Origin: JAGLTZ01 sp023135015
GTDB lineage: Bacteria > Blakebacterota > Blakebacteria > Blakebacterales > Blakebacteraceae
Direction: 5' to 3'
DNA: 10,206 nucleotides
NCBI GenBank assembly: GCA_030631625.1
Contig: DAOVKT010000092.1
Coordinates: 1-10,206, forward strand
Of this stretch, positions 6,344 through 10,206 are shown one piece after another. The translations under genes were made by a program, and so were the position numbers. The number at the start of each line of letters is the position of its first letter. The stretch's first letter is position 1. The notes beneath the pieces are model-generated. The model was not told the DNA's origin. It made no database searches and saw only the letters and a program-made list of their open reading frames with translations.

Positions 6344-7624
6344 TCAGAAACTTCCCGGCGGTCCGCGACGACTCGAGCTCTGTGAACTCTGGAACGGATT
6401 GGCACTCGATGATCCTGCGTCCTGGGTGACCGAGGCGATGATCTGCATCCCCGGCTCGAGCCCCGGTCCCATGATTTCGGTTGTCCGGCCGTCGCTGATG
6501 CCGGTCACGACCGGCGTGACGGTGATCCGCCCTTCAGCGTCCAAGTGCCAGAGCAGGGCCCTGTTCGGCGGTCGCTCGCCACCTATCGCCCCCGATCCGC
6601 CACCCATCATGCCCATCCCCATACCGGAGCCGCCGCCCATTCCGGAGCCCGGTTCTCCCCCGGTCGCATCACCACCCTTTTCGGCCCTCATCTGCTCCAG
6701 TACCGCTATCATCTGTTCGGTTGGCTGAAAGCGAAGTGCGGCATTGGGAACCATCAGAACGTCCTGAGCGGTCTGGATCATGAAATCCACCATTGCGGTC
6801 ATGCCCGGTAGGAGCTTGCCGTCGGGATTCTCGACCCCAACAACCACGATGTAGTTCACCACGTTCTCCAACTCTGTCGACTGCAGGCGCACCTGGTGAA
6901 CGGTCCCTGCGAAGACGTCCTCGGGGTGGGCCTGGACCATGAAACGGACCTCCATTCCCTCGCTGATCCGTCCGATGTCGCTCTCGTTGACCGAGACGAG
7001 TATCTCCATCCGCGAGAGGTCATTTGCGATCAGGAAGAACTGCGGGGCGGAGAAATTGGCCGCGACCGTCTGACCCACATCCACGTTGCGCTCGATCACG
7101 ACGCCGTCGATCGGCGCAAAGATCTCTGTATAGCTGAGGTTCCGGTTGGCCCGGGCGAGGCTGACTTCGGCACTCTGCCGACCGGCCCGGGCCACGGCGA
7201 GGTTGTACTCGATCTTGTTGAACTCGCTCTCGGTGACTACCTGTCGCTCGAAGAGAAGCTTATTCCGCTCGAATTCCTTCTCCAGGTACTCCACTTCCGC
7301 CTCTGTACGGCTGACACTTGCTTCTGCATCCCGGACCGCCTGCTCCTGCAGGATGGGATCGATCCGTGCGATAAGCTGTCCATTTTTAACATGATCGTTG
7401 AAATCCACGAATATTTCGGAGATCTGACCCGAGACCTGCGTGCCGACTTTCACCGTGACGATAGGACTCAGCGTGCCCGTAGCTGATACGATCTCCTCCA
7501 GGTCTCCCCGCTCGACCTCCACAAACCGGTAGGAGGACTGGGCTACATCTTTATTTCGCCCCAGAGCCCAGACGACACCGGCCAGCAGGACCAGGATTGC
7601 GCTGATAATCATTGCCTTTTTCAT
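6344..7624 (-). CDS. macA: MacA-like periplasmic adaptor (membrane fusion protein)
   Basis: Adaptor that links an inner-membrane ABC transporter to TolC, 426 aa. An N-terminal membrane anchor (residues 1-22, MKKAMIISAILVLLAGVVWA) is followed by the first lipoyl half (about 45-90, GTLSPIVTVKVGTQVSGQI). Next come an alpha-helical coiled-coil hairpin (about 92-165, rich in Glu, Arg and Ala), the second lipoyl half (FAPIDGVVIERNVDVGQTV), a beta-barrel domain and a membrane-proximal domain. Residues 317-349 (bases 6578-6676) form a Gly/Met-rich insertion with five Met. The C-terminus is Ser-rich and probably disordered. The ATG at 7624 is preceded by GAGGTGG and starts the anchor; the longer frame to 7720 adds unlikely sequence. 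A small hairpin (7639-7652) lies just upstream of the ribosome-binding site. It is the first gene of the operon. Family assignment is sure, substrate unknown. A role as adaptor for an RND pump is unlikely given the neighbouring ABC genes. Confidence 0.93.
   Translation of the reverse strand: MKKAMIISAILVLLAGVVWALGRNKDVAQSSYRFVEVERGDLEEIVSATGTLSPIVTVKVGTQVSGQISEIFVDFNDHVKNGQLIARIDPILQEQAVRDAEASVSRTEAEVEYLEKEFERNKLLFERQVVTESEFNKIEYNLAVARAGRQSAEVSLARANRNLSYTEIFAPIDGVVIERNVDVGQTVAANFSAPQFFLIANDLSRMEILVSVNESDIGRISEGMEVRFMVQAHPEDVFAGTVHQVRLQSTELENVVNYIVVVGVENPDGKLLPGMTAMVDFMIQTAQDVLMVPNAALRFQPTEQMIAVLEQMRAEKGGDATGGEPGSGMGGGSGMGMGMMGGGSGAIGGERPPNRALLWHLDAEGRITVTPVVTGISDGRTTEIMGPGLEPGMQIIASVTQDAGSSSANPFQSSQSSSRRGPPGSF
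6578..6676 (-). other. Gly/Met-rich low-complexity insertion in the adaptor
   Basis: Residues 317-349 of the adaptor consist almost wholly of Gly, Ser and Met (for example GMGGGSGMGMGMMGGG), between the beta-barrel segment ending in LEQMRAEK and the membrane-proximal strands starting at RALLWHLDAEG. At the DNA level it is a run of imperfect CCNATN- and CCGCC-type repeats. It could be a flexible loop or, because Met side chains bind Cu(I) and Ag(I), a soft-metal contact. Only the composition is seen. Confidence 0.7.
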
Positions 7625-7638
7625 GATGCCACCTCGTA

Positions 7639-7652
7639 CCCGGAAGCCCGGG
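7639..7652 (-). other. Small GC hairpin just upstream of the adaptor ribosome-binding site
   Basis: Perfect 5-bp stem CCCGG / CCGGG with a 4-nt loop, ending about 15 nt before the adaptor start codon at 7624 and adjoining its GAGGTGG site. On the mRNA it could modulate access to the site, but a stem this short in GC-rich DNA may be chance. Confidence 0.2.
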
Positions 7653-7864
7653 CGTTCACCCTTTCCCCTCAGGATGTAGTTAACGGTTTTTACAATCCCT
7701 TCACCCTTTAGACACCACACACAGCTCCAATCCGCCGATACCTGTCCCCCCGAAAAATTTCGTCCTCTTTGAACCGTAACAAGTTGATAGTACAGAGTTT
7801 CGTTGACACGGGGCTTACATATGAAAAAGCTTGAGGCACCACATCTGTTATACCAAGCACTTGC

Positions 7865-7954
7865 CTATGTCAGTCGTTTCTCCAGTTCCCTGATGATCAG
7901 ATCCTTTTCCAGAAGAATACCATCGGCAGGCTCTTCGAGAAGCAGACAGATGGC
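7865..7954 (-). other. In-frame coding-like tail past the membrane protein stop
   Basis: Directly after the TAA of the small membrane protein (7955-7957), the same minus-strand frame stays open for 29 codons until TAG at 7865-7867. It reads AICLLLEEPADGILLEKDLI followed by IRELEKRLT. The second half is an amphipathic Leu/Ile/Lys/Glu helix of the kind found at protein C-termini. This suggests an ancestral protein about 30 residues longer that has gained a premature stop, or a sequencing error. The length alone could be chance; the composition makes coding origin plausible. Confidence 0.3.
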
Positions 7955-8518
7955 TTAACTCAGATATTCCGTCCGCCTACGTTTGAGCTTTCTCAGCTCA
8001 ACACCTACTGCGCCACCAAGTGGCCTGAATAAATGACTAAAACTCAAAGTTCCAACTATATATTGAAGGCTATCGCGCTTCCCAAAGGAGAGCTTGTAGA
8101 GATAGCTGTGTGTTCCCTCAAAGAACGCCCAACCAGTGAAAATCCAATACTTCAAGTCCGGGAGGAAGTTCAACTCCCATCCCATCACTCCCGAGCCGAG
8201 GAAGACCAAATAAAGGGACCATAAGGTCAACGTAAGCAATCCCATAACTCCAACCGTGTAACACATATAGCCTACAGCCAGCGTTACCCTCCTTTCAGAC
8301 GCATTCCCCCGCGAGAGCAGGCGAAAACACCAGAAGACAAAGGACGAAACGGCACCGATCGCCAGAATCGCCAGCGGGAGAATGTACAGCCATCCTTTCC
8401 CCCGTCCGATATTGACAGAGATTATGGATCCACTAACGAATAGAACAACAAGTGGATATAAAAGAGCGCTGTAGACGTTCAACGAACCACTTCGCTTAAG
8501 TAGAGGCCATCTGGTCAT
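7955..8518 (-). CDS. Small integral membrane protein of unknown function
   Basis: I do not recognise this 187-aa protein. Its hydrophobicity suggests three or four transmembrane helices: about 14-36 (VYSALLYPLVVLFVSGSIIS), 43-66 (WLYILPLAILAIGAVSSFVF), 79-108 (GVMGLLTLTLWSLYLVFLG) and a weaker one near 122-141. After these the chain carries a basic end (ELRKLKRRRTEYLS), which by the positive-inside rule should be cytoplasmic. The ATG at 8518 overlaps the TGA of a short upstream ORF (ATGA) and lacks a strong ribosome-binding site. DNA is AT-rich (about 40% GC in one 60-base line sampled) compared with the efflux operon. The same frame continues past its stop codon for 29 more codons. The long, strongly hydrophobic open frame argues for a real gene, but a decayed one is possible. 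Confidence 0.55.
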   Translation of the reverse strand: MTRWPLLKRSGSLNVYSALLYPLVVLFVSGSIISVNIGRGKGWLYILPLAILAIGAVSSFVFWCFRLLSRGNASERRVTLAVGYMCYTVGVMGLLTLTLWSLYLVFLGSGVMGWELNFLPDLKYWIFTGWAFFEGTHSYLYKLSFGKRDSLQYIVGTLSFSHLFRPLGGAVGVELRKLKRRRTEYLS

Positions 8519-8712
8519 TGCTTCACACGAATTTGTCGGGACACTACTTCACAGCGCTCGCAGAGTATCTCCGATCCGTTCTTCAGAGTGCTTGACACAA
8601 TGAGTATCTGAACCAGTATAGGACCCAGAATACTATGGTCAACCGCGCAACCGTCTAGCATGGCAGCTCCCTGATCGAGGCATGAATTCTCCCGGATGCA
8701 AATCGATTGCAT
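8515..8712 (-). CDS. Doubtful short cysteine-containing ORF
   Basis: A 65-codon frame that starts at an ATG directly after an in-frame TGA and ends in an ATGA overlap with the membrane protein gene. The translation has five Cys, including ILCERCEVV near the C-terminus (Cys51 and Cys54), and a short hydrophobic stretch (ILGPILVQILIVSSTL, about 28-43). It matches no family I recognise, and no clear ribosome-binding site precedes the ATG. The 4-nt stop/start overlap is the only argument that it is translated together with its neighbour. It may be a spurious frame or the remnant of a larger gene. Confidence 0.25.
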   Translation of the reverse strand: MQSICIRENSCLDQGAAMLDGCAVDHSILGPILVQILIVSSTLKNGSEILCERCEVVSRQIRVKQ

Positions 8713-8797
8713 TCATAATGCGTGTTGTGGACAATTGACCTGAAGGAAGCAGTGCTCAGGAATTGGATGTCCTGTCGCCGGAAATGTAAGGAGAAGT

Positions 8798-9871
8798 ATG
8801 ATGCCAGAGAAATCAGCTGTTGGAGTGCGCCTTTGGGTTGCGGCCCTCATCTGCCTCCTCGGATGTCTGCTTGCCGGCCCTGCAGCCATGTCCGGTGCGT
8901 CGGAGAAAGACCCCGCTGATGAAGGTCGCGCGGTCTGGCTGCATGCACCGATGTTCGGCCCCGATGAGGAGAAAGCCGCTGCGGAGATGAAGGAGACTTT
9001 CGACGAATACGCCTCCCTGGGTATCAACAACCTCTTCGTCTTCAGCAGTGATTACTCGGATCAGTGGGACGCGCTCAGCCTGATCCTGGAGCTTGCCCAT
9101 GCGAGGGGTATCAAGGTGCATCCATGCTACAATCCCGGCCAGCAGGTCACCCTGGAAGGTGAGATAAGGGAACACCCCGAATGGCTGATACAGGGTGTCG
9201 AGGGGCACCAGAACCTGAACCTGTCGAATAAGGGAGCAAGAGAGTACATCCTGCGCGGGATCTCCAGGCTGCTGGAATACGATATCGACGGCATACATCT
9301 GGACTATATCCGGTTCCCCGTGCGTCAGGGTTACAGCTACGACGACGCCACACGCGCCGCCTTCAGGGAAGAATATGGACGCGACCCCCTAGCACTGAGA
9401 CACCATAACTCGGGAAGCGTCATGTGGGTAGAATGGATCAGGTGGAATGCAGCGCATGTGACGGAACTCATCAGGGAGATACGGAATCTGATCGAAGCCA
9501 GGGGGAAGGATATCGTCATTTCAGCGGCGGTCTTTCCCGATTGCGAATCGGCGGCCTATATGATCGGTCAGGAGTGGGGGGCGTGGGTTGAGGAGGGCTT
9601 GCTCGATATCCTCTGTCCCATGTTGTATACGAACAACATGGAGGCCTTCAGGAAATACGCCCGACAGGCGGCAGGGATAGCCGGGGGGAGATGTCTGTTC
9701 TATGCCGGCATCGCGTGCCGCTCATCGCACAATATCAATACACCAGAGGGAGTGGTCTCTCAGGTAACAATCTCCAGGGAGGAAGGTGCCGACGGGGTGG
9801 TCTTCTTCTCAGGGACGAGTCTGGATGACGACTTCGTTACCGCGCTTGCGTCGACGGTCTTCGCGAAATGA
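8798..9871 (+). CDS. Secreted GHL10-type glycoside hydrolase
   Basis: Predicted secreted glycosidase of the GHL10 (DUF187, 'family 10 glycosylhydrolase-like') type, 357 aa, a TIM-barrel fold. The N-terminus is a signal peptide (hydrophobic residues about 12-30, likely cleaved near AMSGA), so the enzyme acts in the periplasm or outside. Typical segments appear in order: RAVWLHA (44-50), a barrel strand GINNLFVFSSDYSDQW (75-90), GIKVHPCYN (104-112), HPEWLI, the family hallmark DGIHLDYIRFP (164-174), ISAAVFPD and LDILCPMLYTNN (269-280). Acidic residues in and around the hallmark are likely catalytic. There are two adjacent ATGs, at 8798 and 8801; the second has better spacing (7 nt) from AAGGAG at 8788-8793, so the true protein may be one residue shorter. 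No carbohydrate-binding domain is attached. A co-oriented secreted protein follows. The substrate is unknown; related enzymes act on glycan backbones. Confidence 0.88.
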   Translation: MMPEKSAVGVRLWVAALICLLGCLLAGPAAMSGASEKDPADEGRAVWLHAPMFGPDEEKAAAEMKETFDEYASLGINNLFVFSSDYSDQWDALSLILELAHARGIKVHPCYNPGQQVTLEGEIREHPEWLIQGVEGHQNLNLSNKGAREYILRGISRLLEYDIDGIHLDYIRFPVRQGYSYDDATRAAFREEYGRDPLALRHHNSGSVMWVEWIRWNAAHVTELIREIRNLIEARGKDIVISAAVFPDCESAAYMIGQEWGAWVEEGLLDILCPMLYTNNMEAFRKYARQAAGIAGGRCLFYAGIACRSSHNINTPEGVVSQVTISREEGADGVVFFSGTSLDDDFVTALASTVFAK

Positions 9872-9879
9872 GCGGCCCC

Positions 9880-9907
9880 TGCCCCATCCGGAGGGACCGG
9901 ACGGGCA
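9880..9907 (+). terminator. GC-rich hairpin after the glycosidase gene
   Basis: Inverted repeat CCCATCCGG / CCGGACGGG with one A-C mismatch, a 5-nt loop (AGGGA) and possible extension by TG/CA across a bulged C. It lies 8 nt after the TGA at 9869-9871. No T run follows, and a co-oriented gene begins at 9963, so it may attenuate or stabilise the transcript rather than end it. Confidence 0.35.
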
Positions 9908-9962
9908 ACAGCACGGTTTCCGGAAGGCAGGGAACTGAGTATACGACGTGAGGAGGAGCCCG

Positions 9963-10206
9963 ATGTTCAGAAGGACAGCCGTAGCCAAGAGGGGACACAG
10001 CGGGGGCAACACCATAGCCCTGGTCCTGGCCCTGCCCTTCCTGCTCATCACCGCTGCTGTAGAGCAGAACGGGTGTTCAGCGCAGGAACAGGTCACCCTC
10101 TCATCCCTTTTCGACGAGAGCTGGGAGGGCCGGGATGACATCAACATCTACCGGGACCTGGAGGGGGTGAAATACTCGGCTCGTGTCTGCCAGAGGGGCG
10201 CCGATC
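9963..10206 (+). CDS. Partial secreted protein, cut by window edge
   Basis: A reading frame beginning at ATG 9963 and still open when the window ends; 81 complete codons are visible. It is preceded by a strong ribosome-binding site, AGGAGG at 9951-9956, 6 nt before the start. The N-terminus has a long signal peptide: basic MFRRTAVAKRGHSGGN, then a hydrophobic core IALVLALPFLLITAA (about residues 18-32), with cleavage probably around 35-41 (NGCSA-QE). Cys38 is not in a good lipobox. The mature start (LSSLFDESWEGRDDINIYRD, then LEGVKY) gives no family I recognise. It follows the glycosidase by 91 nt on the same strand and may share its transcript or function. The rest of the gene lies outside the window. 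Confidence 0.7.
   Translation, partial: MFRRTAVAKRGHSGGNTIALVLALPFLLITAAVEQNGCSAQEQVTLSSLFDESWEGRDDINIYRDLEGVKYSARVCQRGAD

Larger units (their letters stand above)
7625..7954. other. Leader and spacer upstream of the efflux operon
   Basis: This 330-nt stretch separates the small membrane protein gene from the adaptor gene, both on the minus strand. It must hold the operon's promoter unless transcription reads through from upstream. No strong sigma70-type promoter is visible: the best candidate on the minus strand is CTGACA (7868-7873) and TATAAC (7847-7852), with a spacer of only 15 nt. Its upstream end (7865-7954) is a coding-like extension of the membrane protein, listed separately. No tRNA-like or riboswitch-like fold was recognised. 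Confidence 0.4.

Noticed and set aside
5710..6429. Long plus-strand frame opposite the ATPase gene (239 codons)
   Set aside because: Antisense shadow; the minus strand carries every ABC ATPase motif.
6896..7486. Long plus-strand frame opposite the adaptor gene (196 codons)
   Set aside because: Antisense shadow in GC-rich DNA; the minus-strand frame has clear adaptor domains and this one has none.
7803..7808. Plus-strand TTGACA as a -35 box
   Set aside because: No -10-like hexamer at suitable spacing and no plus-strand gene downstream for about 1 kb.
7847..7873. Minus-strand CTGACA / TATAAC promoter for the efflux operon
   Set aside because: Each hexamer matches the sigma70 consensus at five of six bases, but the spacer is 15 nt, the pair overlaps coding-like sequence, and the promoter consensus of this organism is unknown.
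8813..9298. Minus-strand frame opposite the glycosidase gene
   Set aside because: Antisense shadow of a family-matched secreted enzyme, without its own ribosome-binding site or domain.
1..10206. CRISPR array, tRNA, rRNA, toxin-antitoxin or phage defence module
   Set aside because: No regularly spaced direct repeats, no tRNA-like sequence and no defence-type domain could be recognised on either strand.

Overview
The window looks like a chromosomal segment from a Gram-negative, probably uncultured bacterium. The evidence is a TolC-type outer-membrane channel, a MacA-like adaptor, a lipobox lipoprotein and several signal peptides. The 6-bladed beta-propeller lipoprotein, the GHL10-type secreted glycosidase and the ABC efflux operon are a combination common in the FCB group (Bacteroidota, Gemmatimonadota and related candidate phyla). 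That placement is inference: no rRNA or universal marker gene is present.

Layout. Positions 39-2148 (+) hold a beta-propeller lipoprotein and a small secreted protein resembling the LPP20/FlgT fold. Positions 2149-2960 carry no intact gene. This stretch is a graveyard of two unrelated transposase remnants, one from an integrase-type (DDE) transposase with an amber codon at a usually conserved Trp, and one from an IS91-type transposase. It ends in a hairpin just past the convergent operon. Positions 2967-7624 (-) are a compact four-gene efflux operon, transcribed in the order adaptor (MacA-like), ATPase (MacB/LolD type), permease (MacB/FtsX type), TolC-like channel, with gaps of 19, 1 and 18 nt. 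Positions 7625-7954 are a leader and spacer with no complete gene. Positions 7955-8712 (-) hold an unrecognised small membrane protein and a doubtful 65-aa ORF joined to it by an ATGA overlap. Positions 8798-10206 (+) hold a secreted GHL10-type glycosidase and the start of another secreted protein cut by the window edge.

How the genes work together. The four-gene operon encodes every part of a tripartite ABC efflux pump. ATPase and permease form the inner-membrane motor, the adaptor bridges the periplasm and TolC spans the outer membrane. The substrate cannot be read from sequence. The adaptor carries a Met/Gly-rich insertion that could be a flexible linker or a soft-metal contact. The secreted glycosidase and the partial gene after it are co-oriented and may act together on extracellular glycans.

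Base composition is uneven. The efflux operon and the IS91 remnant are GC-rich, while the left-hand genes and the small membrane protein are clearly AT-richer, which suggests a mosaic history. I found no CRISPR array, tRNA, rRNA, toxin-antitoxin pair, phage module or clearly new multi-gene system. The items worth a second look are modest.
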